NCBI GenBank assembly: GCA_900466745.1
Contig: UBNE01000028.1
Location: forward strand, 124,001-188,000
Source: Hyphomicrobiales bacterium
GTDB lineage: Bacteria > Pseudomonadota > Alphaproteobacteria > Rhizobiales > Beijerinckiaceae
Direction of reading: 5' to 3'
DNA length: 64,000 nt
The translations under genes and the position numbers were made by a program. Positions 33,908 through 42,498 of this stretch are shown in pieces. The notes beneath the pieces are model-generated. The model searched no databases, was not told where the DNA came from, and was given only the letters and a program-made list of their open reading frames with translations. The first letter of the stretch is position 1. Every line of letters starts with the position of its first letter.

Positions 33908-34391
33908 TCAGGCCACGGCGAGATGGTCCTCGACCACGCTGACGCCGGGGGCGGCCCAGGCGGCCCGCTCGGCGAGCACGCGTTCGCGCCAGGATTTCAC
34001 CTTGCCTTCGAGCGTCACCCGTCCGCCCGACACCACCACGCGGATCTGGTTGGCCTCGAACTCCGCGTTGCGCTTCGCGTCCTCTATCCCGTGCTTGACG
34101 TCGTCGGCTTGGATGGCGGGCTTGATGGTGATGGCGTTGGCGATGCCGACGACGCCGGAGAGCTTCCGGACGGCGGCCTCGGCCGCGCTGCTCTGGAAAT
34201 ACCACGGCACTTCGCCGGTCAGGGTGACCTCAGCTCTTCTGGACCTTGAGCCGGACCTTGCCGTCGGGGATGGTGGTGTCCCATTCGATGATCTTGAGCG
34301 CCCGCTGCGCGATCTCGTCATCATTGGTCTTCTGGTCGGAAGGCCATCGCACCTCGACCTCCTGGGCGATCGCCCTGCCCCCTTTCACGCG
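33908..34391 (-). pseudogene. BON-domain (OsmY-like) protein gene, truncated and frameshifted
   Basis: The 5' part reads VKGGRAIAQEVEVRWPSD and then IAQRALKIIEWDTTIPDGKV followed by RLKVQKS and a stop. After one extra A (in AGCTGAGGTC, about 34231) the next frame continues without a gap as VTLTGEVPWYFQSSAAEAAV and a further BON repeat ending VSVVEDHLAVA. Removing the A restores KSWVTLTGEV, the family consensus. The first BON repeat is also missing beyond 34391. A shortened product from an internal start is possible but unlikely to work. Confidence 0.75.
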
Positions 34392-34436
34392 ATCTTGCGC
34401 CGGCGGTCGGTCGCGCCGCCGGCGCAGGATCGGAGA

Positions 34437-34824
34437 CTACGCCGTCTCATGCATATGGGCGCGATAGGCGCCGTGGCGCTCGAGCATCCAGCCGGGATAT
34501 TCCGCCTGGAGTGCGCCCGCCGCGTCGAGGGCCCGAAGATCCTCGGCCGACAAGCGCACATTTGCGGCGGCGAGGTTGTCGGCGAGCTGGTCCGGTCGTT
34601 TGGCGCCGGTGATGACGCTGGTGACGCTGATGCAAGAGCCAAGCGAGCGTGATCTGCGCGACGCTGACGCCGTGCGCCCGCGCGATCGGCCGCATCGCCT
34701 CGATCACGCCGTAGCCGCGATCGCGCTCCACCGGCGGGAAGTTGAAGCCGATGCGACGGCCTTCGCCGACCGCCTCGTTCTCGCGGCTGCATTTGCGCGA
34801 TAGCAAGCCGCCGGCGAGCGGGCT
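34437..34824 (-). pseudogene. Aldo/keto reductase C-terminal half, frameshifted
   Basis: From 34824 leftwards the frame gives SPLAGGLLSRKCSRENE and RIGFNFPPVERDRGYG, then AHGVSVAQITLAWLLHQ. At about 34630 the reading shifts by one base, after which ISVTSVITGAKRPDQLADNL continues to LQAEYPGWMLERHGAYRAHM and a stop at 34437-34439. Together these are the last 120 residues of an aldo/keto reductase. The N-terminal two thirds are replaced by an IS5-family fragment that joins at 34824. Confidence 0.75.
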
Positions 34825-35356
34825 CGTTGCGCTGGCCGGGCGAGGCGATCAGGCGAACGGAAAGGCCAAGCGCCTCGGTGGCGGCGTGGATCTTGGTACT
34901 CAGGCCGCCGCGAGACCGGCCCAAGCCCTGGGCATCCGCCCCCCTTTGACCCTGCCTGCCCCGGCCGCATGCTGGTGGGCGCGCACGATGGCGGAGTCGA
35001 TCATCAGCCATTCCAGATCGGTGTCGCGGGCCAATGCGGCCAGCATGTCGTCCAGAACGCCCATCGCGATCCAGCGATAGTAACGTCGCTTCACCGACTG
35101 GTAGTCGCCAAGCCGCTCCGGCAGATCGCGCCAACGGCCGCCTGAACGCGCCATCCACAACAGCGCGTCGAGGAACTTGCGGTTGTCGGTGCGCGGGCCG
35201 CGCTTGCCCTTGCGACCGCCAGGCACAAAACCCTTGATCCGCTCCCACTGGTCGTCCCGAAGCGCATCGCAATCCATCGCCGATCTCCAAAAATCAGCGT
35301 TGAATCTGATTGGCACCCTCTTGGGAATCCCGATTCGTTAAATCGTCACTACCGCC
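34824..35356 (-). mobile_element. IS5-family (IS427-like) insertion sequence, truncated copy 2
   Basis: The outer end (35349-35356, CTACCGCC) abuts TAG, recreating the same CTAG junction seen at copy 1. Sequence is nearly identical to copy 1 over the shared 5' part but in the opposite orientation. The transposase is intact to IHAATEALGLSVRLIASPGQ plus RNE and then stops at the fusion with the aldo/keto reductase fragment, so the 3' end and last part of the DDE domain are gone. It cannot transpose on its own. Confidence 0.85.
34900..35316 (-). pseudogene. IS5-family transposase, first part (orf1) of a truncated element
   Basis: The frame gives MDCDALRDDQWERIKGFVPG from an internal ATG at about 35277 and ends RVKGGRMPRAWAGLAAA. 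A run of G (AAAGGGGGGC) just before the end is a likely -1 frameshift site, after which the second frame continues QGLGRSRGGLSTKIHAATEA. DDE catalysis needs the missing 3' part, so no working transposase is expected. Confidence 0.75.
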
Positions 35357-35667
35357 TAGCCCAGCGAGGCTATGGTCCCTCGGCCTCGCCCTGACCTTGG
35401 CGCAGCGAGCGGACCTCGCGCGCTCGTTTTGACGGCAATCGGTTAGCAATGCGCGGAAGCTCCTGAATGCTTCTGTATCGCGGCCGGGAGCGACGGTCAA
35501 AACAGTTTCAATGTTGCTCGAGCGATTGCAACCGCTGTCGGAAACGTAGCGCCAGTCGCGGACTTTAGTCCCTCCCAAAAGCCGCCCTCCCGAACTGCTT
35601 CCGGACCTCGGTCTTTCGCCCGCAAACCGCCGCTCAATCGCGGAAGGAGCCGACAGGGCAGCGACAG
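35357..35667. other. Intergenic region, no gene recognised
   Basis: Right of the IS5 copy lie 311 bases up to the end of the acetoacetate-decarboxylase-like gene. A minus-strand frame of 125 codons runs across most of it and into the IS, but it has no family I recognise and uses IS sequence for its end. It is probably residual sequence from an older rearrangement. Confidence 0.5.
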
Positions 35668-36414
35668 TCATGCCTTGAGCTTGTCGTGAAAAACTCGCCC
35701 ATATCCGAGGTTGAATTCGGCGACGACATGCTCGGCGCCGATCACGCGCGTCACGCCAAGCTCCATCAACGGATCCATCTCATTGCGGCCGCCCAGCAGC
35801 ACCGATCCCGCTCCGCGGCTATGGCTGAAGACCTTGGCTCCGGTCAGCTCGTTCAGGATGATCTGGTCGACGTCGAAGCCCTCGCCATCGGCGCGCGGAA
35901 TCCGCTTGACCTGCAGGCGCGGATGCAGGGACGGTTTCTCGAAGAAGGTCTCGCCCGGCCGATAATTCAGCTTGATCAGCGAATGCCCGAGCCGCGAAAC
36001 GCTGGCGGTGATGCTCCCGTCGGCCGCCTCGTCGTACGTCACCGCACCGAGTTTCTTCGGGTAGCCCCAAACCTCGCGGCCGCCGGCCATTGAATCGTCG
36101 GTGGTGACATATTCATAGAGGACATGCCCCCCGGTGACGCCGCCGAAGGCGGCTTGGACCACGACACCGCCCTCCAGATAGGCGCGCGGTCCCATCGCTC
36201 GATTATCCATATCGTGGACTTCCGGGCAGTCCATGACAAAGACCTCGATCTGGTTGGAGACATAATCGAGGTCGGCCGGAAGGGCCTTGCGAATGCCTTC
36301 GGGCGATGCTTCGCAGAATACCGACAGCTTGCGATAGCCGACATAGTGGCGCGGCAACGCCTTGAAGAGAGGAGTGCGGTCGGGAACCGTGAAGGGTCGG
36401 TCGAAACGGGTCAT
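35668..36414 (-). CDS. Acetoacetate decarboxylase family protein, 248 aa
   Basis: The start giving MTRFDRPFTVPDRTPLFKAL is set where the family begins. The Schiff-base lysine pair is in GREVWGYPKKLGAVTY, and GVVVQAAFGGVTGGHVLYEY is the upstream conserved block. Family enzymes decarboxylate beta-keto acids such as acetoacetate, and some relatives act as aldolases or dehydratases on other keto acids. It follows the fused permease gene by 26 bases and is the last gene of a leftward operon with a Pot-type importer, so its substrate is probably derived from the imported solute. Confidence 0.85.
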   Translation of the reverse strand: MTRFDRPFTVPDRTPLFKALPRHYVGYRKLSVFCEASPEGIRKALPADLDYVSNQIEVFVMDCPEVHDMDNRAMGPRAYLEGGVVVQAAFGGVTGGHVLYEYVTTDDSMAGGREVWGYPKKLGAVTYDEAADGSITASVSRLGHSLIKLNYRPGETFFEKPSLHPRLQVKRIPRADGEGFDVDQIILNELTGAKVFSHSRGAGSVLLGGRNEMDPLMELGVTRVIGAEHVVAEFNLGYGRVFHDKLKA

Positions 36415-36440
36415 GGCTGCACCTTTCGTTCTCTGGATCG

Positions 36441-38231
36441 CTATCCGCGCAGTTCGATGGCGGTGGAGCCGGCGCGGCGCTGATAGAGCGCCACTGCCAG
36501 CAGGATCACGGTCAGCCCCACCAGGATCGCGGTCGAGACCGCGGCCAGCCCCGGAGACACCTGGTTGATCGCGTCCTCCCACATCTGCTTCGGCAGGGTC
36601 GCGGTCAGGCCGCCGGTAACGAAGAGCGAAACCGTCAGCTCGTCGAAGGAGCTGATGAAGGAGAAGATGAAGGCCGAAATCATGCCCGTACCGATCAGCG
36701 GCAGGGTCACGGTGCGAAATACGCGCGGTGGTCGCGCGCCCATGACGGATGCCGCCTGGTCGAGCCGCTGGTCGTAATTGCGCAGCACCGAAGAGACCGT
36801 GATGACAACGAGCGGGATGGCGAGCACCGCATGGGCGATGACGAGCCCGAAGGCCGACCCGACGAGGCCGATCTGCGCATAGAGTGAGAACAACGCGATC
36901 GCGAGCACCATATGCGGCAGGATCATCGGCACGATGATGAAGCTCATCAGCGCAGGTTTGCCCGGCACCCGCCTTCGCACCAGAGCAAAGGCCGCAGGCG
37001 TGCCCACCGTCGTGGCGATGATCGCTGCGCCGAGGCCGACGAGCAGCGAGCGCAGGATTGCCGAAACCCAGATCGGATGCAGCAGATAGGTCTGATACCA
37101 GCGCAGCGTGAAGAACTCCGGCGGCCAGCGCATGAAGGAAGAGGTGGTGAAGGAGACCGGGATCAGGAACAGCACCGGCACCAGCAGAAACGCCACGATC
37201 AGCCCGACAAGGAGCGCGAGCGGACCGCGCAGGCCGCCGGATCGGGGCCTGAGCCCGATCGCACCCATGGCAGCCTCGATCCGCCGGCCGGTCCCGGACA
37301 ATCCCTGCCCGAGGCCGCCGGCGAGACGCAGCGCCCCGCGCGAGATGCTCTTGCGCAGCGAGCTCTGGCTGCGGCCGGTTTCCATGCCCGTCACCGCCGT
37401 CATGCCGAACAGGCTCTGATAGAGCGCGACGATGGCCAATGAGACGGCGAGCATCAGCACGCAGGCCGCGCCGGCGAAGCCCCAATCCAGCGAGGTGCTG
37501 AGCTGGTCGATCATGATCTGGGTGATCACGGTCTCGCGCCGGCTGCCGAGCAGGGCCGGGTTGACGAAGAAGCCGAGACAGATGATGAAAACCATGAGCG
37601 CGGCGGCCGCCACCCCCGGCATGGACAGCGGCAGGTAGACACGCAGGAACGACTGCGCGCCGCGGGCGCCGAGAGTGGAGGCCGCCCGACCGTAATGCGC
37701 GCCGATGTTCTGCATGGTCGAAAGCATCGTCAGGATGGCGAGCGGCAGCATCGCATGCGTCATGGCCGTGACCACCGCGAAGAAATTATAGGAAAGCTCG
37801 AGCGGCCGCTCGATCAGGCCGAGGCTGATCAGCGTGCTGTTGATCGTGCCGTTTCGGCCGAGGAGGATGATCCAGGCGAAGGTGCGCACCAGATAGCTCG
37901 TCCAGAACGGCAGCACGACGAGCAGGATCAGGCTGGAGCCCGCGCGTGTCGTCGCCATCAGATAGGCCACGGGATAGCCGGCGAGCACGCAGAGCAGAGT
38001 CGTGGCCCCCGCCAGCTTCAGCGTGGTGCCGATCGTGGTGACATAGGTCGCGCTGCCAAACAGCCGGACATAGTTGTGCAGGCCGATCGAGCCGTCGTTG
38101 CCGACGAAGCTCGATGCGAGGAACCAGAGCACGGGTCCGACATAGACTAACAGGAGCAGGATGAGGGCCGGGGCAAGCGGCATGGCCTCGGCCAAACGGC
38201 GGCGTTCTCCAGTGCTGGCCGCCCGGCTCAT
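36441..38231 (-). CDS. Fused two-domain ABC transporter permease (PotB-PotC type), 596 aa
   Basis: One open frame contains two complete permease units. The first (residues about 15-290) has the EAA loop ASTLGARGAQSFLRVYLPLS. The second (about 325-590) has ASVMGARPPRVFRTVTLPLI. Each has about six membrane segments and they are joined by an Arg/Ser-rich linker (RSQSSLRKSISRGALRLAGG). In the spermidine/putrescine-type importers these units are normally separate proteins. The start (MSRAAST) overlaps the ATPase stop by four bases. No frameshift is needed for the fusion, so it appears genuine. Confidence 0.88.
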   Translation of the reverse strand: MSRAASTGERRRLAEAMPLAPALILLLLVYVGPVLWFLASSFVGNDGSIGLHNYVRLFGSATYVTTIGTTLKLAGATTLLCVLAGYPVAYLMATTRAGSSLILLVVLPFWTSYLVRTFAWIILLGRNGTINSTLISLGLIERPLELSYNFFAVVTAMTHAMLPLAILTMLSTMQNIGAHYGRAASTLGARGAQSFLRVYLPLSMPGVAAAALMVFIICLGFFVNPALLGSRRETVITQIMIDQLSTSLDWGFAGAACVLMLAVSLAIVALYQSLFGMTAVTGMETGRSQSSLRKSISRGALRLAGGLGQGLSGTGRRIEAAMGAIGLRPRSGGLRGPLALLVGLIVAFLLVPVLFLIPVSFTTSSFMRWPPEFFTLRWYQTYLLHPIWVSAILRSLLVGLGAAIIATTVGTPAAFALVRRRVPGKPALMSFIIVPMILPHMVLAIALFSLYAQIGLVGSAFGLVIAHAVLAIPLVVITVSSVLRNYDQRLDQAASVMGARPPRVFRTVTLPLIGTGMISAFIFSFISSFDELTVSLFVTGGLTATLPKQMWEDAINQVSPGLAAVSTAILVGLTVILLAVALYQRRAGSTAIELRG

Positions 38232-39337
38232 GTGTCGCCTCCGACGAGGATGACGTCCTGCCGGGAGCAATTCAGGTTGATCTCGCAGCCCGCGACAAGT
38301 TCCGTGACGGCGCGCCCGGTGGGGATCTTGGCGATCAGCACCGTGCCGTCTGCGCAGACCACGTCGAGGCGCGTCATCGGCCCGAGCATGGTGATGTCGG
38401 CAAGGCGGCCGCTCAGCCGATTGGCGGTTCCGTCGCCCATTCCGAGCGAAAAGCATTCCGGCCGGATCAGCAGCGATATGGTCTCGCCGCCGGCCGAGGG
38501 GGAGCCGTCGAAGCGGAGGGAGGTCCCCGCCGCGCTCGCTATTCCCGGCCCCGGGCCCGGCTGCGCGGTCAGGATATTCGCCTCGCCGAGGAAATTGGCG
38601 GCAAACAGGCTGCGGGGAGCAAAATAGAGCTCGGCCGGCTGGCCGAGCTGCACGATGCCGCCATTGTTCATCAGGCAGATGCGGTCGGACATCGACAGCG
38701 CTTCTTCCTGGTCGTGCGTGACATAGATGATTGTCACGCCGAGCTGCCGGTGCAGCCGTTTGATCTCGATCTGCATCTGCTCGCGCAGACGCTTGTCGAG
38801 CGCGCCCAAAGGCTCGTCCATCAGGATGATCGAGGGCTGGTAGACGATCGCGCGCGCGATCGCGATGCGCTGCTGCTGTCCGCCCGAAAGCTCCTTCGGG
38901 AAGCGTTGCGCCAGATGATCGAGCTGCACGAGAGACAATGCCTCATGCGTGCGCCTGGTGATCTCCACCTCGGCCAAACCCCGCACTCGCAGCGAGAAGG
39001 CGACGTTCTCGAAGATGTCGAGATGCGGGAACAGTGCATAGTTCTGGAAAACCATGCCGATGTCCCGGTCGTAAACGGGCGTATAGGTGGTGTCGCGCCC
39101 GTCGATCACGATCCGGCCGCCATCGGGCAGGGCCAGACCCGCTATCGTCATCAGAAGGGTCGTCTTGCCCGAGCCCGAGGGTCCGAGCAGGGTCAGGAAC
39201 TCGCCCGAGCGTACTTCGAGATCGGTCGGCGCGAGCGCCACCACGCTGCCATAGCGCTTCTCGACACCGGCGACCGAGAGCTTGGCGGGGGCGGCATCGC
39301 CGCTCCCCGCATCGGCCTTTGCGGGCAGGGAGGTCAT
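38228..39337 (-). CDS. Pot-type ABC transporter ATPase, 369 aa
   Basis: An N-terminal ABC domain is present, with Walker A GPSGSGKTTLLMTIAG, Q-loop MVFQNYALFPHLDIFENVAF, signature LSGGQQQRIAIARAI and Walker B IILMDEPLGALDKR. A C-terminal TOBE domain follows (residues about 275-360, LLIRPECFSLGMGDG). PotA/FbpC-like proteins of this length drive importers for polyamines, iron or other organic solutes. The gene sits between the binding-protein gene upstream and the fused permease downstream. Confidence 0.92.
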   Translation of the reverse strand: MTSLPAKADAGSGDAAPAKLSVAGVEKRYGSVVALAPTDLEVRSGEFLTLLGPSGSGKTTLLMTIAGLALPDGGRIVIDGRDTTYTPVYDRDIGMVFQNYALFPHLDIFENVAFSLRVRGLAEVEITRRTHEALSLVQLDHLAQRFPKELSGGQQQRIAIARAIVYQPSIILMDEPLGALDKRLREQMQIEIKRLHRQLGVTIIYVTHDQEEALSMSDRICLMNNGGIVQLGQPAELYFAPRSLFAANFLGEANILTAQPGPGPGIASAAGTSLRFDGSPSAGGETISLLIRPECFSLGMGDGTANRLSGRLADITMLGPMTRLDVVCADGTVLIAKIPTGRAVTELVAGCEINLNCSRQDVILVGGDT

Positions 39338-39368
39338 GTCGGCTGGTCCGTCCGTCGCCGGCTGGTCA

Positions 39369-40442
39369 TCACTTGACGACCCATTCGTTGAAGCGCGCGG
39401 CGACCTTTTCGAGATTGGCGGCCCAGTAGGCGCCGTTCTCCATGACCATCTTCTCGACGCGTCCGGGAGCGGTCGGCATCAGATCGATGCGCGCCTTGTC
39501 GATGAACTCGAAGGCCTTCGGATTTGGCGGGCTGTAGGGGACCGCCTTGGAATACTCGGCCTGGCGATCCGGCCGGGCGCAGAACTTCAGGAAGTCATGG
39601 GCGATCTTGGCCTTGGGATTGCCCTTGGGGATGGCGTAGCCGTCAGGCGCCCAGATGCCCTGGTTCCAGACGATCTTGTACGGCGCTCCGTCATCGATCG
39701 CGGCCTGCACGCGGCCATTATAGGTCGAGACGATATCGACTTCCTGCGAGGCCGCGGCCTGGGACGACTGGGCGCCGTTGCTCCACCACAGATTGACGCC
39801 GGGCTTGACCTCGTCGAGCTTCTTGAAGGCGCGGTCGAGATCGAGCGGATAGACGTCCTTTACGCCGATGCCATCGGCCATGGCCGCGGATTCCAGCGTG
39901 TCGATCGGGTATTTGCGCAGCGCGCGGCGGCCGGGGAACTTCTTCAGGTCGAAGACGTCTTCCCAGGATTGCGGACCGTTCTCGCCATAGGTCTTGGTGT
40001 TGTAAGCGAAGATGGTCGCGTAGATCTGCATGCAGACGCCCCATTTCGACTTCGCATCGGGCAGGATGTCGACGATGCCGGGGGCCGAGGTGTCGATCTC
40101 GTCGAGATAGCCGGCCTTGCCGAGGATCTCCTGCGCTTGCAGCGACAGCAGCGCGACGTCCCAGAGATAGGATTTGCTGTCGACGATGGTGCGGATCTGG
40201 CTCAGGGGTTCGAGCTGTGAGGTCACTCCCACGACCTCGATGCCCGTTTCCTGTGAGAACGGCTTGTAGAAGGCCTTTGTGGCGGCGTCGTTCACGACAC
40301 CGCCCGGATCGCGCACCACCAGCCGCTCCGCCGCGAGAGCGCGGCCGATGAACGGGCTGGCGAGTGGAACGAGGCTGCCGGCGGCGAGGCCTTTGATCAG
40401 GTTGCGTCTGCCGAATTCGAAGCGGTCCTTCGTCTTTTCCAT
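39369..40442 (-). CDS. Pot-type ABC transporter substrate-binding protein, 357 aa
   Basis: The start giving MEKTKDRFEFGRRNLIKGL has a GAGGAGG site; an ATG seven codons upstream is less likely. The N-terminus carries a twin-arginine signal (GRRNLIKGLAAGSLVPLASP) with cleavage expected after GRALA. The mature part is an SBP_bac_8-type protein (VVRDPGGVVNDAATKAFYKP, WEDVFDLKKFPGRRALRKYP). PotD-like proteins bind polyamines or small organic acids/amines. Nearby decarboxylase, SDR and thiamine enzymes suggest an organic acid or keto compound, but the ligand is unknown. Confidence 0.88.
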   Translation of the reverse strand: MEKTKDRFEFGRRNLIKGLAAGSLVPLASPFIGRALAAERLVVRDPGGVVNDAATKAFYKPFSQETGIEVVGVTSQLEPLSQIRTIVDSKSYLWDVALLSLQAQEILGKAGYLDEIDTSAPGIVDILPDAKSKWGVCMQIYATIFAYNTKTYGENGPQSWEDVFDLKKFPGRRALRKYPIDTLESAAMADGIGVKDVYPLDLDRAFKKLDEVKPGVNLWWSNGAQSSQAAASQEVDIVSTYNGRVQAAIDDGAPYKIVWNQGIWAPDGYAIPKGNPKAKIAHDFLKFCARPDRQAEYSKAVPYSPPNPKAFEFIDKARIDLMPTAPGRVEKMVMENGAYWAANLEKVAARFNEWVVK

Positions 40443-40610
40443 AACATCCTCCTCGCGTTGCATGTCGGTCGGTCAGGGAAGCCGTTCCCCGGGTAACGGC
40501 TTTATTGTTGCAAATAATGCAACTAATTTCATTATAAGAAAATTCCAACACGCTGCGAGAGGCTTGTCAACCGGTGCCGGGACTGCTGCCTGGCCGCCGC
40601 GATGGTCGGC

Positions 40611-41432
40611 CTAAGATGTGACCGGGATCGCCATATAGGCCTCGACCTCTGCCAGGATCGTCGCCAGATCGGCGCTGGGCCGGCGCGCGCTCCAGAACGG
40701 GTCGCCGATCATCGCGCCGATCTCGCAAGCGACCTCGGTCAGGATCTTGACGCCGGAGGCGATCTCTTCGGGGCTGGCCGAATGCAGCGACATGCTGAGC
40801 GCCATCGGGGTGGCCTCCATCGGGGCTGCGAAGGCGACGCCCACCGAGACCGTGTCGACGAAAAGCTCGTCGATGATGATGCTCCAGCCATGTTCGCGGA
40901 TGAAGGCGACATCGCTCAGCACGGCCTCGATGTCGGTCTTGGATTTCTCGGTCCAGGCGTCGAGCTTCTTGCCGGTGAGGAGCTTGCGCAGCTCGGCGTC
41001 GGACATCCGGGCGAGCAGTGCCTTGCCGGCCGCGCTGGCGTTGGCGGGCAGGAGATTGCCCGGATTGACGTGGAAACCCTGATCGCGCCGGCCGGGAAAA
41101 CGGCTGATCAGCATGTTGTTGGTTTCGGTCAGCACCGAGACCCAGCAGGTCCGTCCCGTCTGGTCCACGACGGTGCGTGCTCCGTCGTTGATCCGGTCGG
41201 AGAGCCTGTTGTGCGCGTGGTAGAGCAGCCCCAGACGATAGGCCAGGGGACCCGGCCGGTAAGAGCGATCCGGCTCGCGCTGAATGATGCCCGATGTCGC
41301 CAGCGCTGCGAGGAGCCGGGAGGAGGCGCTCGCCGTCAGGCCAAAGCGGTTGGCGGCGCCGGTGACGGTGATCGTCGGCGTATCGCCGTCGAACATTGTC
41401 AAAATCTGCGCCGCCGTTCTGACCGTCTTCAC
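40611..41432 (-). CDS. IclR-family transcriptional regulator, 273 aa
   Basis: The GTG at 41432 (VKTVRTAAQILTMF) is chosen because AAGGAG lies seven bases upstream; another GTG eleven codons earlier has none. A winged helix-turn-helix (ITVTGAANRFGLTASASSRL) is followed by an IclR effector domain (ASAAGKALLARMSDAELRKL, VSVGVAFAAPM). It stands between the leftward transporter/decarboxylase operon and the rightward SDR-thiamine enzyme operon and probably controls both. Similar AT-rich words (GCAACTAATTT at 40527-40537, GCAACTAATTTA at 41552-41563) occur in both promoter regions and may be its operator. Confidence 0.88.
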   Translation of the reverse strand: MKTVRTAAQILTMFDGDTPTITVTGAANRFGLTASASSRLLAALATSGIIQREPDRSYRPGPLAYRLGLLYHAHNRLSDRINDGARTVVDQTGRTCWVSVLTETNNMLISRFPGRRDQGFHVNPGNLLPANASAAGKALLARMSDAELRKLLTGKKLDAWTEKSKTDIEAVLSDVAFIREHGWSIIIDELFVDTVSVGVAFAAPMEATPMALSMSLHSASPEEIASGVKILTEVACEIGAMIGDPFWSARRPSADLATILAEVEAYMAIPVTS

Positions 41433-41647
41433 CGAATTCTCCTTCGTCCCTTCACGGTGCCTCACGCAGAGCCGGAGCGTTTCCCTAGCACGGTGCTGTC
41501 CTCACCGCGCGAACATCCACCCTCCGGATCTATCGCATTATTTTGCAAATATAGCAACTAATTTATCTATTGGCAAAAAATTGGAAGTCTGCAATCGTTG
41601 CGATCATCGGCGCCGGGGTCGTTCCGCCACGCCGAGGGAGGTCGCGG

Positions 41648-42400
41648 ATGTCCGAAATGCGCAGCAAAGTGGCTCTGATCACCGGGGCGGGCCGCGGGAT
41701 CGGCAAGGCGACCGCGCTTGTCCTCGCCGCCAAGGGCTTCCGCATCGCCGTTCACGACATCGACCCGCAGACTGCGGCCGAAACGGCGGCTTTGATCCGG
41801 CAGAGGGGCGCCGAGGCGGAGAGCTTCGCGGCCGACGTTGCCGATCGCGAGGCGATGGCCGGCGTCGTGGCGGCTGTCGAAGCGGGCTGCGGCACGATCG
41901 ACGTGCTGATCAACAATGCGGGGATTGCCTCGGACCGGTGCCCGCTCGAGCAGGTGACCGAGGCAATGTTCGCTCGCTCCATCGGTGTCCACGTCGCGGG
42001 CACGCTCTGGACGACGCAGGCCGTGATCGCCGGGATGAAGCAGCGCAAGGCCGGCTCGATCGTCAATCTCTCCTCGATCCAGGCGCTCGTCGGGTGGACG
42101 GAAGGCGCGACCTACAACGCAGCAAAGGGCGCATTGATTGCGATGTCCAAGGGCTGGGCCAAGGAATTCGCGCCCTGGAACATCAGGGTGAACGTCGTTG
42201 CCCCCGGCCACACCGAGACCGAGATGACCGCGCGCAACGATTCCGCGGAACTGCGTGCCGCCAAGGCAAAGACCATCCCGCTCGGCCGCTACGCCCGGCC
42301 GTCGGAGATCGGCGAGGCCATCGCCTTTCTGGCCGGCGACGCGGCCTCTTTCGTCACGGGCCAGGTGCTCAGCCCCAATGGAGGCTTCGCCATTATCTGA
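41648..42400 (+). CDS. Short-chain dehydrogenase/reductase, 250 aa
   Basis: The start giving MSEMRSKVALITGAGRGIGK follows GAGGGAGG. Classical SDR motifs are present: TGAGRGIGKATALVLAAKG, NNAGIAS, catalytic Ser in LSSIQALVG, Tyr/Lys in TYNAAKGALIAM and APGHTETEMTARND. It oxidises or reduces an alcohol/ketone pair with NAD(P). It is followed 98 bases downstream by the thiamine-diphosphate enzyme, and both are probably expressed from the AT-rich promoter region at about 41530-41580. Confidence 0.86.
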   Translation: MSEMRSKVALITGAGRGIGKATALVLAAKGFRIAVHDIDPQTAAETAALIRQRGAEAESFAADVADREAMAGVVAAVEAGCGTIDVLINNAGIASDRCPLEQVTEAMFARSIGVHVAGTLWTTQAVIAGMKQRKAGSIVNLSSIQALVGWTEGATYNAAKGALIAMSKGWAKEFAPWNIRVNVVAPGHTETEMTARNDSAELRAAKAKTIPLGRYARPSEIGEAIAFLAGDAASFVTGQVLSPNGGFAII

Positions 42401-42498
42401 CGGCGCGCCTGCCTCATCGCTTTGTCCCGGTGCAGCCCGCGAGAGGCCGGCCGGGACGGGAAATCCACCACCACCAGATCGACCTCGCAGGGAAAACC

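Noticed and set aside
35294-35671. A 125-codon minus-strand frame right of IS5 copy 2
   Set aside because: It ends inside IS sequence and has no recognisable domain or convincing start.
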